64,000 bases of DNA from Eublepharis macularius (lineage: Eukaryota > Chordata > Lepidosauria > Squamata > Eublepharidae). The translations under genes and the position numbers were made by a program. Shown here in pieces: positions 37,425-48,659 of the stretch (within the stretch, counting starts at the first letter, position 1; each line of letters begins with the position of its first letter). The stretch lies in assembly GCF_028583425.1 (NCBI RefSeq), contig NC_072806.1, forward strand, positions 30,054,001 through 30,118,000, given 5' to 3'. The notes under the pieces are model-generated. The model did no database searches, was not told the origin of the DNA, and saw only the letters and a program-made list of their open reading frames with translations.

Positions 37425-37645
37425 CACCGTGGTGTAGTGGTTAGAGCGTCAAGACTATGGTCTGCAAGACTTGGGTCTGAATCCCCACTCTGCTGTGGAA
37501 GCTCACTGGGTGACTTTAGGCCAGTCGCATACTGTCTGTCTAACCTACCTCACAGGGGTGTTGTGAAGATCGAAGGGAGGAGAGGAGAATGATATTGACC
37601 CCTACTGGTGAGAAAAGTGGTGTACAAGTGAAGTAAGTAAATAAA
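37425..37645 (+). repeat. tRNA-derived SINE, plus strand
   Basis: CCACCGTGGTGTAGTGGTTA, then GGGTCTGAATCCCCACTCTG, GGTGACTTTAGGCCAGTCGC and a tail of AAGTAAGTAAATAAAT. This body and tail are typical of squamate SINEs. Confidence 0.82.
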
Positions 37646-38519
37646 TAAAACAGAGCAGGAGTGAAACATGTATACCATCCTGATAAACGCAAGGCACCCT
37701 ACTATCTCAAAGGTTGCTGTAACCAACTCTGTGCCTGTTTATATGGAAGCATGCCCTCCTGTGTTCCGTAGGCTTGCTCCAAAATGTGCCTAGAGTTACA
37801 AATGCCCCCCCCCAAACCCTAAAGATATGGGGGGAGGGTGACAGACCATATCAGGCCAGGAAGGTCACTTCCCTGCCACACCTGACTTTCCCCAGAGCTG
37901 TGGAGGGGCAAAAGCGACAGTCCTCTACCATGGAGACATCTGCAGCTTGCACTCCGCAGTCCACACATCCTTTTCTCTCTCACACACACAATTCAGGGGC
38001 TGCATAGGAGAAGCAGGAACGTTGCTCGTTCTTAAAAAGATCGGGGGTTCAGGTTCCAGAAACTACCCGCATGGTATAAACAAAGCAAACATACATTACA
38101 AGGCATTATTGTAGCTATTAACTTTTAAATTGATTTTGTTCTTCCTCCCCTTTATCTTTGTCAAACCCCTCTGAAGTAGGTTTGAACCGGTCACAAGATT
38201 TTTGGCTGAATTTTGTCAAGAAGTGCCTTTCTCATTGTATAGCTGGACAGCTGGACCCAAACTACCTTGACTCCTCTTTTAAAAACCAAGAAGGTGCTTG
38301 TTGGTGTACAGTGCAGACAGAAATTTATTGGAGTAATTAGTGTCAAGTCAGACATTTAATAGAATAGAAAGCATAGGAACTGAAGTCCTGAACAGGTAAC
38401 CAGGTGAGAGATAAATTAAGGCACTTTCTGTGATGTGTAGAACTCTGTTGTCCTTTGTCCTTTTTTGTATTTGAAATGAATACCATGTTGGTCATTTTAT
38501 ATAAAAGGGGGAAAAAAAG

Positions 38520-38624
38520 ATTTTTGGTTGAACAGGAATCTGAACCCAAGGCCCCCCCGTTTAAACACAGCACTGCCCTCATTAAGCCATATGAGCCCCA
38601 CACACTCCCAAAGGAGCCAAGTTT
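38520..38624 (-). repeat. Possible tRNA-derived SINE head, minus strand
   Basis: The minus strand reads ATGGCTTAATGAGGGCAGTG (A-box-like) and 30 bases on GGGTTCAGATTCCTG (B-box-like). The body is not recognised. It is less likely to be a functional tRNA because the arms do not pair well by eye. Confidence 0.4.
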
Positions 38625-39124
38625 GTACAAAGACCTGGTCAGAGATGACTAATTAATACTGTTTATGATGAGGAATCTCGATGCCACAAAAGAAGTGATT
38701 AGCATATGGGCAGCCCCTGAATTTTTTTGTTGTTTTTAAGGATCCAAAAGTTGTGCTGGGTCGCAGAACCATGCATCTTTGAGCAGACGACAGAAAAGTG
38801 GGACATAAATATGTGAAATGAATAAACTTGCCTGGGAATCTGTCAAGTAAACATGTAGAGTGACAGGGCAGCACGTTCTTTACCCAGCCTCTTCAACAAA
38901 AACACCAGACTACAGCCTCATCCTATGGGAGTACCCCAGGTTTCCCATATAACTTAACACAGGATTATAGCTATAAGTGCTGAAAAAAGAGAGATAGGAG
39001 GAAAAACCAAAAGAATGGGAATGGAAGAAGATGCAGCAGAACCCTCCTATCACAGAAGAGGGTACTGCCGCACATGAAGGGGGCTAAAAGGACCTGCCCC
39101 ACAAAGGCAGAGACAGGTTTGTTT

Positions 39125-39300
39125 ATTTTATTTACTTAATTTATACCCTGATTTTCTCTCCAGTGGGGATCCAAAGCAGCGTACATCCTTCTCTTCATTT
39201 TATCCTCACAACAGTCCTGTAAATCCAGTGAGCTTTCATGGCCAGATTAGATCCTAGTCTGTCACTCTAACCAGTGCCCCATGGTGGCTAGTTCCCAGCT
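39125..39300 (-). repeat. tRNA-derived SINE, minus strand, diverged
   Basis: TTTATTTACTTAATTTATAC at the left (tail), ATCCTCACAACAGTCCTGTA in the body and CTCTAACCAGTGCCCCATGG at the head end. Confidence 0.65.
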
Positions 39301-40479
39301 TCCTTTAGAAAGGTATGGGGAAAGGCAATTGAGGCACAAAGGATGGGCGTTTGCACCGGAAACCTGCCACCAGGTCTTACAGTGGGTCTCTGAACACATG
39401 CAGAGTGCTTTCTCCTGTGAATATTAGCGGATAACCTCAGTTGCACTCCCAGGCGGGGGGGGGGGGGCTTTGAATGCAAATAGATGTGGCACCTTGAAAA
39501 GCCACGCTCTGGCGAAATAGCCCCACCCACCCCCCAGGTCTCCCTGTGGATGTTGGCCAACATGGCTGAGCATGAGAGGAATTTTTCTCTAGGAAGGGGA
39601 GAGGGTGCTATGCACCTGGCTAGAGCTAGAGGAGGTGAGGGGCCACTTCTGTGAGGCTCTGCTCAGGGATGTGCCTCAATTGGCCAGGAGAAGGGGGAGG
39701 TATTGGATCACCAGCCCAGCTGTAAGTCCTCAAGTGAAACTCAGCATGCTCCACCATCCAAAGGTCTGCCGCCGGGTTCCTCAGGTAGTGCTAGGATCTT
39801 CTTTTTCAAAAACAGATTGCAACCAGAGCATCTTTGGATGCCATGTGGATGGGACAGGATGCATTTTTGCAAGCTCTACCCACATTGGCACTATTTTCCT
39901 TACATCAGCTGCCCTCCCCCTCAGCCCCCCTCCCTCACCACCCATACACTGGAGGTTTGTTTTTTGGGGACTTTGGGAATACTAGTTCCCAGCTTCCATT
40001 AAAGAAGGCAAATTTGTAGCTTTGGCTGAGTTATAACTCAGTAGTAAAAAGGGGCTAGAGATGTTAGTTCTTTAAAATGGAATTGGGGAACTGGGAGATT
40101 GTGGCAATGGTAACATTATAATGCTCTAGCCATCTGGCAAAGCTCTCCGGTGGTGGCAATGGTGCCGCTGTTTGCTTCTGTATTTGCAGCAGCCACAAGA
40201 TCTCCACAGATAATCGACTCCATGTAGAAGCGGCCCACGTCTGACAGTATCAAACCTGCTTGTAAATTCCTGCTCAGTGGATTCTACTCCAGTCTCCCTT
40301 GGATCCTTCTGTGCTGAATATCTGCAGCCTTTGTCTGTCGCTGAAAGTCCAGAAAGGCTGAAATGTTCTGTGTTGGGGGAGATTCATGATGAGGAGGGAA
40401 TAAATTCAGAATTTTTACAAGCAAATTGGATGACTTTGTCTGGAACACGGTTTACTTAATGAAAGGAACAGACTACTGC

Positions 40480-40990
40480 AGGTTTTGAAAACATCCAGAA
40501 GCGAGTACTGACAAGCTTGTGGAAAGAGAGCCTCCTTTTATCATGTACTGGAATGATACACCTCTGAACAGATCCTTTCTATATGTCTTTTTAAAAAGGC
40601 ATTGTGAATTTATGTTTATTTCTCCTCTACTATCTCCTAGAGTTTGTGTGTTTATGTTTTTTAAAAAAGATAATAGAAAATGCAGAAATGGACAAACTAA
40701 CTTCATTAATGAAAGGACAAACAGAAGAAGATTTTGCAGCCCCATGGACACCATTTTATGAATGGATAAAAAATAAGTATACTGACTTGAATGTAACAAT
40801 ATGAAGACACTACTGTAATGTATTATCAATCACAGTTAAATGTTTGATGAAATGTTATGTTGAAAGGACATAGATAAGTAGAATTCTAACTCGAGCAGAC
40901 TCTATGATATATATTTGATATTCCCTACCTACTTTTTCCCTTGTCCTCCCCTATTACTATATGAGAAAACTAATAAAAAGCTATTTTAAA
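40480..40990 (+). repeat. L1-like LINE 3' end
   Basis: A frame at 40684-40803 reads MDKLTSLMKGQTEEDFAAPW, then TPFYEWIKNKYTDLN, resembling the C-terminus of vertebrate L1 ORF2. It is followed by about 180 bases and an A-rich end with AATAAAAAGC. It is 5' truncated. Confidence 0.5.
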
Positions 40991-41399
40991 AAAATTAAAA
41001 ATCAGTTGGCAGATTTCCATAGATAACTTCTTTTGACAGATGTGAATTATGCATTCTGCACTAAGCCCTGTCTTTGGTCATAGACATTAAAGATGAAAAA
41101 CAGTACATGTTTGTAACAGTTTATTAATTATTGTCAACGATTTTATCGACCTTCTGTTTATTAATCATGCAAATAGTTGTTGTTTTTCCTCACCCTTTCC
41201 CTTTTTTGAGTAAGTGTCCCTATTGCTGTATTAATTAGGTTAGTGTATAAAACTAGCACTGATATGATAACATCAGTTTCTGGTTTTTTTTTTCAATTTA
41301 GAATCTTGATAACTTGCAATTTTTTGAATGACTAATCATGTGTAAAAATTTTACACACTTGTTGGATTAGCATTCTGGCAGATGCCTCCAGGAATGGTA

Positions 41400-41500
41400 T
41401 GGAAGCTATGAACCTCCCTCACTGTTTGGCTCCACCAGTTGGTACTCAGAGGTAGATTGCCTCTGAACATGCAGGTTCAATGGAGCTAATTTATGTTGTA
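41400..41500 (-). repeat. CR1 3' fragment
   Basis: TACTCAGAGGTAGATTGCCT then CTGAACATGCAGGTTCAATG, a reversed CR1 end landmark. Confidence 0.5.
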
Positions 41501-41871
41501 ATAGCGTCTATGTATTTGTTTCTCCTTTCAAAAACACAGTCAGTGATCCTTACCTACCTAGCTTTTCCTTCCACGTTTTATACTACCCGGTAGCAAAGCC
41601 CTTTGTTTACAATGCGATCCACTATTAAAATCAGCACAAGTCATAAACCTCTGCAGAAGACTCTCATATCCGCATCATAAAACACATACCAACAGGAATG
41701 AAAAACAGCAGCTTTTCTGGTGGATCTTTTTTCCAGATAAAAGCCCTCTGAGAGAAAGCTGTCCTTACCAACTTTCTAAAAACAGCATTGACTCATTGAC
41801 TGCTCGCTTCCAGTCCCATCCAAAGCCGAAGTCCCCTGAAGTCAAGGTGCTTAGAAGGGAATAACTCTGCT

Positions 41872-42137
41872 CAGGGCTTTTTTTTCTGGGAAAAGAGGTG
41901 GTGGAGCTCAGTGGTGGAACTCAGGACCCCACGATGACATCACTTTGGGTCAGCTGGAATAAGGGGGGAGTTTTATAAAGTTTAAATCGCCCTCGGCAAA
42001 AATGATAACTTGCAATTATGGCGCAATCTCAACTCCCCTCTGTCTGGAGATCAGGGGGGCGGGCCACCAGCCATGTGACCATTTTCAAGAGGCCCCGGAA
42101 CTCCCTTCCACCCAGTTCCAGCTGAAAAAAAGCACTG
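41872..42137. repeat. hAT-like palindromic MITE, family E, copy 3
   Basis: Begins CAGGGCTTTTTTTTCTGGGA and ends GCTGAAAAAAAGCACTG. A perfect 8-bp target duplication, actctgct, lies at 41864-41871 and 42138-42145. One terminal base differs from the inverse of the other end. Confidence 0.93.
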
Positions 42138-42899
42138 ACTCTGCTTAGGATCATGGGGCTGTCCATCACTGCGGTTCCCACTCCCTCCCCATTTATTCCA
42201 CTCCTTGTAACACACCACCAAGTCTCCTTTTTCTTCCTTTAAGCCTGTAGGAGGTATCTTGCAGCATTATGAAACAACTCGGTATTGATGCAAAAGCATT
42301 TGAACGTTCCTGAAGCACTGAGGGTCACTCTAGACAGATAAAAGAGTAGGAAATTCGGTTTTCGTTATGTGACTGTTTTCCATATAATGATGCCAGAAGC
42401 ATCTTTCATCATAAAATCCACAATGAAGTTGAAACGTGTTAACTGATCAAACAATTTGGGGAGGGCAGAATAAGTACAATTTTTAAAAGCAGCTGCCAAA
42501 TAAGAAAGGTCGCAAGCATTTCAGGAGGATGAATAAAACCAACCCCTATATACAGAAGGGGGGCTCACCACAACGATAACAATACTCCAGCATCATAAAA
42601 TACCAACAATTTTTCCGAGGGGAAAGAAGCAGTGGGGGGCGGGGCGGGGAGGAACCACAGGAGAAGCACAATAGTAAAACATTCACAAATTTGAGGAGTC
42701 GGGGGGGGGGGAGTATCAACGGTGTTTCATCCACTAAAATCACTCCCTATTATAACTTTGGAACACTGAGAGTAATACAAAACGCGAGAAATTAGGATCA
42801 GCAAACAAGAATGGGGTTCCTTGTGTCCGCTCCCAGGTGTCACAGAACTCTGCGTCTCTGACCGAGTAACATAATTTGGGATTTTTTATTGGTACGCCT

Positions 42900-43561
42900 C
42901 GTCTGAAAATTACGGTAAAGGCATTGGAGGGGAGGGGCTGGGCCGTGCGTCTCGACCAATCGGGTGCTGAGCTCCCAGAGGCCCCGCCCCTCCGTGCCCA
43001 TGTGCAGAAATAGCCGCGCAAGCTGCCGCTGGAGCGCTAGAAGCGAACGGCGACTCCGTCGGTGGGACGTCCTGGAGGCTTTGCGGGGCGTCTGGCGTGG
43101 CCGGGGGTGCCCCGCGCCTGGAAGGAGGACGGCCTCGAGCTGCCCGGCGGTCTCTTTGGCGCCGGCGGGTTCCAGGAGCTGCGTTTCTGGGCGTCTGCTA
43201 GGACCTGCTAGAGCTACTCTGTGCCCTGCTGACTTGGCCTGTGCCCATTTCCCAGACTGGATCAGTGAGTCCTTTGCTCACCAGACTGACCTGACAGTCG
43301 GCTCTCTCGTTACCCCGTGGCACTTCGTGGGGGCAAAGTGGCAGTGGCTGCTGCCAGTGCTGTTATTATTTTTTTCAATGGCTGCAGATGTATCCCAGTG
43401 GGTGTGGTGCCAAGGAAGCCAGGTTGGTCTGGCTTATTTGGCGGGTCTGTCTCCCTGTGCCTGCCGTTAAGAGTTTTTTTTAGGATGGGTGCTTTCTCCT
43501 TGCCTGCTGCCTGGCTGCTCTCTCTAACCTGCTGTGGCGTGGACAGGACCCCGTCCTTGAC
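42900..43561 (+). promoter_or_regulatory. ADORA2B: ADORA2B promoter and 5' leader, CpG-rich
   Basis: CpG dinucleotides are dense from about 42890 to 43230, in contrast with the flanks. A CCAAT box lies at 42956-42960 (GACCAATCGGG). GC-box-like sites are CCCCGCCCC at 42982-42990 and GGAGGGGCTGGG near 42931. No TATA box stands out, so transcription probably starts at dispersed sites near 43000. The leader contains upstream ORFs at 43378-43470 and 43485-43565. A pyrimidine run ending TTTTTTTTAG at 43482-43483 could serve as a 5'UTR splice acceptor. This is inference from composition and motifs. Confidence 0.7.
43378..43470 (+). other. Upstream ORF 1, 30 codons
   Basis: ATG to TAA, beginning MAADVSQWVW. 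Start context is weak at -3 (T) with G at +4. It ends before the receptor start. Confidence 0.4.
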
Positions 43562-43565
43562 ATGA
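43485..43565 (+). other. Upstream ORF 2, 26 codons, stop overlaps the ADORA2B ATG
   Basis: ATG in a strong context (A at -3, G at +4), starting [10 protein letters not shown]. Its TGA shares bases with the first receptor ATG as ATGA at 43562-43565. It lies in a different frame from the receptor. Whether it is in the mature leader depends on the start site and any 5' splicing. Confidence 0.55.
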
Positions 43566-43917
43566 CCACCAGTTTGGCCCCAGTTGCCCATCATAGCATG
43601 GATAAGTTGTACATTGCGGTGGAGTTGGGCATCGCGGTGCTGTCCATCACTGGCAACATCTTGGTCTGCTGGGCGGTGGCCATCAACAGCACCTTGAAGA
43701 ACGCCACCAACTACTTCCTGGTCTCTCTGGCTGTGGCTGACATCGCTGTGGGGCTTCTGGCCATTCCCTTTGCCATCACCATCAGCGTCGGCTTCCACAC
43801 CAACTTTTACTGCTGCCTCTTCTTGGCCTGTTTTGTCCTGGTGCTCACCCAAAGCTCCATCTTTAGCCTGTTGGCTGTGGCTGTCGACCGGTACTTGGCG
43901 ATCAAAATCCCTCTGAG
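43562..43917 (+). CDS. ADORA2B: ADORA2B coding exon 1: N-terminus to the DRY motif
   Basis: The adenosine A2B receptor is a Gs/Gq-coupled plasma-membrane GPCR activated by high extracellular adenosine. The exon encodes 118 residues plus two bases of Arg119. Visible parts: TM1 (about 17-39, GN at 31-32), TM2 with LAVAD (Asp60), TM3 starting at Cys85 (the conserved disulphide Cys) and DRY at 109-111 in [22 protein letters not shown] is typical of adenosine receptors. The donor CTGAG|GTAAGA after IPL interrupts the Arg codon, the conserved intron position of this family. The start is uncertain: ATG 43562 has G at -3 and A at +4, while the in-frame ATG at 43598 (Met13, A at -3, G at +4) has the better context and gives an N-terminus nearer the usual length. 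Confidence 0.95.
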
Positions 43918-44970
43918 GTAAGAGCAGGCTGGGGGAGAGTTTTCCCAGAAAGGTTTCTATGCATAGAGGTTTAACCAAATGTAGCCTGGCTCACTTGCCC
44001 GAGCTATCTGGAGACTTCTGGCTTGGAATACTCTTTGCTGTGCACTTGCTGTCTGCACGATGGCCTAGCATTGGTTGGGGGTTTGGGTGGCGGCTGGCTC
44101 TGTCGTATGCCCCAAGGCCGAGACGGGTGGCCTCTAATTTCCTTTTTAAAATGTTTCCCCCCTTGCTTTCTGGGGCAGATGGTTGGCCTCATGCATCTCA
44201 AGATGGAGCAAGGCCTTGGATTAGGGAAGCCAGCACTGCTCTCCCGCCTCTGTTGTAGGTTCATTGAGTCAATCCTGATAACTGTGAACTGCTTCAAAAT
44301 TTACCGCCTGCAATCTCCCATTGTGTGGTTAAGCCCGGCATTAGCAGCCAAGGTTGGCCTCCTCCCTGGCTGTGCAGCTCACTTGTCTGGGTGGGGCTGC
44401 CTTGGCCAAGTCGGCCCAAGTTCTCTTAGCTGTTTAATGGGCTTCACAGTGACCCACATCACAGGGTTATGGGAAAGGCAAATACAATCCAATGGCATGG
44501 GGTGCCTGCTTTGGGCTAGAAGGCAGAGTTTGTATTTGGTAGTAGGGAAGTAAATAAAATACAAAACAGCTCTAGAAACTTTGAGAGCATTGAAGAAATG
44601 AAGGGACTTCTATGGAACATCTGGGCGTTCCAGTTGTGTGTCTTGCTTACTGTTCTGTCTTGGTACAAAATCCAGGATAAAGAACCAAAAAGGTGTGCGA
44701 TTTCCCCCTACCCGCTGCTTGTTGTCAAACCCAGTGATTGTGGCTAATAGCCATGGATAAGATGGTCAAGGACTGGTACCCATTACAGTAACCCCCCCCC
44801 CAAACTTCCATATCTAGGGGCAGTCTACCCTGGATAATTGTCTCAACTCAGTTTCAGAGCCTCAGGCAAGCCGCTCTGGTTTAGTGCACTCCCTGCTCAG
44901 TGTAGTGGTAATAGTACTGACCTACCTTGTAGGGCTATTTGTAACAATTGCTGAGACCACAAGAATTCTT

Positions 44971-45071
44971 TATTTTTTATTTTTATTTTCAATTTTTTTT
45001 AATGTTCATAACAAAATTATATACAACTTTCAACAAGTAGAATTTTACAGGTAACATTATATAAATTGCAA
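44971..45071 (-). mobile_element. Short LINE insertion with an 18-bp target duplication
   Basis: 101 bp starting with a T-rich tract (TATTTTTTATTTTTATTTTC), which is the poly(A) tail on the minus strand. It is flanked by perfect copies of GAGACCACAAGAATTCTT at 44953-44970 and 45072-45089. The long perfect duplication and A tail point to L1-type target-primed insertion, strongly 5' truncated. A SINE mobilised by L1 is an alternative. Confidence 0.85.
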
Positions 45072-45150
45072 GAGACCACAAGAATTCTTGATGCATCAGT
45101 GTCGATCTGGGAACTTGGGAGACCCAGGTTCATAATCCCCCCACTAGGTA

Positions 45151-45354
45151 GGGTTGCTAACTCCAGGTTGGGAAATTCCTGGAGATTTGGGGGTGGAGCC
45201 TGGGAAGTGCAGAGGAGGGACTTCAGTGGGGTATAATGTCATAGAGTCCGTCCTCCAAAGATATCAGTTCCCTTAGAGAAAACAGCTGCTGTTATCTGGA
45301 GATCAATTATAATTTTGGGAGACCACCAGGTCTCACCTGGAGGTTGGCAACCCC
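45151..45354. repeat. MITE-like element, family F, copy 1
   Basis: GGGTTGCTAACTCCAGGTTG at the left and CACCTGGAGGTTGGCAACCCC at the right (as CACCTGGAGG and TTGGCAACCCC) form inverted ends. Internal GGAAATTCCTGGAGATTTGG is a hallmark of this reptile repeat. A second copy is at 63719-63915. Confidence 0.7.
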
Positions 45355-45829
45355 ATCACCTTGGTCCAGTATCCCTCTTTCATTGGAACCAGCCTTGCAA
45401 GGTTGCAGTGAGAATAAAATGCAGGCAGGGAGAATGATATACTCCGTACTGATCTTGGAAGAGGGGCTGGATAAAACGCACTAAAAATATGCTGTATCTT
45501 ATGGGAACCTTTGACACGGGTTGCTGAGTAACATGTGCTTTTGGGACTGATAGAGAAAGGGAATCCACCAAGCAGCTGGAGGGGCCCCTCCAGATAGTGA
45601 TCAGCCACTTTTGGGGCTGTGCAGGCTTCTCTGTAGCTGCAAACTCTAGAAGTTTTCAAACTGTCTTCAGGCAAATGTTGATGTTCTTCAGATGCCTGCT
45701 GAGGACCTCAGAGAACTGGCGTGCTGCCCATGCAGGATGTCTTTGGGGGGAAGCCCTTGGGGTACTCTCAGTTCAAGGGGGGGGGGGAGTAATGAAGCCC
45801 CAGTGGAAGCTGGTGCACGATTGATGGTG

Positions 45830-46480
45830 GGGGGGGGAGAACATTTTCATTGACTTAAAATGCTCAGTGTCGGGGATACCCAGTGAAGTTATGGGCAATA
45901 GATGGGGGATGGCTGAAAGAAAATAATTGTGCATTGACATAACTTGTGGAACCGATAAACTCTCAGCCAATGGGGCAGAGTGGTTAGAATGAGTAGGACA
46001 GGGGATCCCCCAGGTTCAAATCCCTGTTCAGCAGTGAAGCTGGTGGGCGTCCTGGATCCAGTCTCTCTCACTTGTGAGGATAAATGGAGGGAGGCAAGAA
46101 CCAAGTATACTACCTGGAGCCCCTTTGAGGAAGGAGCAGGGTACAAATTTGAGAGATGTTTGGATATAGTGATGGCCGCTAGCGTAAATGACTTTCAAAG
46201 GGGACGGGACAAATTCAAGGATTGGTCCATCAATAGCTATTAGCCAGAATGGCAAAATGGAACTTCCATGTTCAGTTACAGTCTATCTCTGCCAGTTGCT
46301 GGAGGGAGGAGAAAGACAGGGATAAGTTTAGCTTGCTGTGTTTTGCTTGTAGGCTGGTTATCGGTTTGTCCATTATAGGAAACAGCTTGCTAGGCGGGAT
46401 GAACCCTGTATCTGATCTAGCAAGTCTCTTTTGGTGCGCTTTAATTTCCCAGAATCCTCTGCAGTGCACAGAGGTCCCCA
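45830..46480 (+). repeat. CR1-type LINE 3' end, interrupted by a SINE
   Basis: The left part has CCCAGTGAAGTTATGGGCAA and ACATAACTTGTGGAACCGAT. A tRNA-derived SINE occupies about 45965-46125. The right part continues with ATTGGTCCATCAATAGCTAT, then AATGGAACTTCCATGTTCAG. The order matches an uninterrupted CR1 3' region. Confidence 0.68.
45965..46125 (+). repeat. tRNA-derived SINE nested in CR1
   Basis: GCCAATGGGGCAGAGTGGTT, then CCCAGGTTCAAATCCCTGTT (A- and B-box-like), then CTCACTTGTGAGGATAAATG. Confidence 0.65.
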
Positions 46481-46599
46481 AAGACTGGCTGTCTGAAAGC
46501 CATGGAAGTCACTGATGGAGCACGGCTGTGGGGCAGCCTGAGACCCTGTGTGGGCTTCACAGCAGACTTTCTCCGGTGGCCTGTTGTGCACTTGAGTGA

Positions 46600-47280
46600 A
46601 AATGGTAAACTCACGCTGTGATTAGGGAAGGGATTGGAAATAAAACAGCCAGTGTTGTAACACCCCTGTATAGAGCTATGGGGCAGCCTTATTCAGAATA
46701 CTGTGTGCAGTTATGGTCACTGTATCTCAAAAAGGGCATTGCCGAGATGGGAAAAGTACAGAAAAGGGCAAACAAGATGTTTAAGGGATTGGAGCACATT
46801 TCCAATGAGAAAAGGCTAAAGGTCTAGTGTCTTTCATCTTAGAAAAAAAAGATACCTATGGGAAACATGGCAGTTTATAAAATTATATATAGGGCAGAGA
46901 GAGGAGAGGGAAACCCGCCCCCCCCCCATAATATTAGAACTTGGGATCACCCATGAAGTTGATGGGCAATAGATTCCAGACAGACAAAAGGGAATACATC
47001 TTTACTCAATGAGCAATTAAATGGTGTGATTCACTGCAAATGGATGTAGTAATGGCTGTGAGCATGGGAGTGAGACTCATGGAGTCACCTGTGGCTACTA
47101 GCCGTGGTGACTAAAGGGGACCTCCGCATTCCGAGGCAGCAAACCTTTCAACACCTGTCCTAGGAGGAAGGCCTTTGGCTCTCTGGCCCTCCAGGGCAAC
47201 TGGTCGGCTGGTGTGGAACAGGATGCTGAACCAAATAGGCCCTTGATCAGATCCAGCAGGGCTTTTCTTGTGTGTGTGTG
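46600..47280 (+). repeat. CR1-type LINE 3' half, plus strand
   Basis: A frame reads YSEYCVQLWSLYLKKGIAEM, then KVQKRANKMFKGLEHISNEK, typical of CR1 ORF2 near its end. Landmarks CACCCATGAAGTTGATGGGC and TGTGGCTACTAGCCGTGGTG follow. The frame is broken in several places (poly-C run near 46918). Confidence 0.78.
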
Positions 47281-48659
47281 TTTGCATGGAGGGGGGGGAC
47301 CTCACAGAGACGTGTGGGTGGCCTCTCCCCACACTTCCAGTTTTGTGCGGCTGTGCCAAACCAAGGTAGCCAGAAACCTCCATGTGGATGTGGCCTCTTC
47401 ATCAGAAATGTGGCTATGGGATATCGCCAGTGTGTGTGTGAGAGAGAGGGGGGCAGTCTTGTGCCCTGAAGAGTTTATTCTCAACATTTTTGCAGCCCGG
47501 AGTTCTGCTTGGCCCCAGCTTTGGGGTTGACTTCTCTTCCCGGCTTTTTCATAGCAGCTTCATTTGCAGAGGTTACCGGGTGGAGTTCCTCTTCCCCCAT
47601 CCCCAGTATGGAAATAAACACAATCACCTCCAAGTGATTTGTTTATTACATTAATCACTGCATTTTCTGCTCCATGACCAGCCACAGCAGGAAAGAAAAG
47701 TGGTAGAATGAAAATGATAACATTGTCGACAATATTATGACGTCAGCCCACCAAGTCCTTCCTTCAAAAACCCCACAGTGACGTAGCATAACTTGTGTTT
47801 TGTCCCTCGGAGGCTGTCTCCTTGTAATGTGAGGAATCCCACAGTCTGAACTTCGGTGAGATGGGAATGGGGTGGCCAAACTCTCTTCCTGGCCAGGTTT
47901 CTGTGCCTTGAACTACCAGAGGTCCAACAGGTGAATCCAGCAGCCCAGAGCAGGTAGAAGCTCTGCCTGGGTGATGGGACGGGAAGAATCAGCTGCAGAA
48001 AAGAGAAGTTGTTAACCGGTTACTGGTAGCAATCTGTGATTCATTCCTGTCAGTTCGAGAGACGGGAGTGGGACCAGCAGTGTGGTTTGCTGATAATGGT
48101 TAAGCTTACCTTGAAACTTTATTTCTTTCTGTATTTTAAACAAATTTTTTTAATCCCACTTTTCTGAAAATGTGCAAAGTGAATGGGTAACTTTTCCTGT
48201 GGGTTTAGCCTGTATTCCTTAAATCTGCAACAGAAAAGCATGAACTGTTTTTTAAAAAATGTAAAAATAGGAACTTATAAACAGTGAAATTCTAAAAATA
48301 GTAGAAAAATCTGTTAAGACAGATGATGCATTTCCTTTGGAGAACAGATCATGCATAAAAAGAAAATGTGGCAAGAGTAATAGAGGGTGGATTCTGACAT
48401 GACAGTTGGGCTCTTCTCTACTCCCAAACACTAAAAAGATGTCAGATCTACTCCCAAACAAGCTACTCTGAGTCTCTATATATCCCTCAGTGGGCTGTAC
48501 ACATTTCCGTAAGTGCAACAACTGGAAAAAGTGCCCCCATGATAGCGGAAATCCCTGCCAGGTTCTGTGAGTTGCATCCATCATGGTCTGATGTCCACTG
48601 AGCTTTTTCATGTACGTCAGAGATCATAAAGAACCTAGCTTGCAGGGCCAGAACAAAGA

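Larger units (their letters stand above)
29966..42899. other. SPECC1-ADORA2B intergenic region, 12.9 kb
   Basis: Holds Penelope-like trailers, SINEs, three hAT-like MITE copies, an L1-like 3' end and CR1 fragments, listed separately. I recognise nothing in 29966-30574, 30661-31494, 31666-32754, 32851-33198, 33468-35814, 36571-37424, 37646-38519, 38625-39124, 39301-40479 and 42138-42899, apart from poly-purine and poly-C runs. Confidence 0.75.

Noticed and set aside
42964-43470. A 168-codon frame across the CpG-rich leader
   Set aside because: It starts at GTG, has GC-rich composition typical of chance frames in CpG islands and shows no domain. Only its ATG-started end (43378-43470) is kept as a uORF.
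43317-43565. An 82-codon frame ending over the ADORA2B start
   Set aside because: It opens with GTG, not ATG. Only the internal ATG at 43485 is a credible start, and it is reported as a short uORF.
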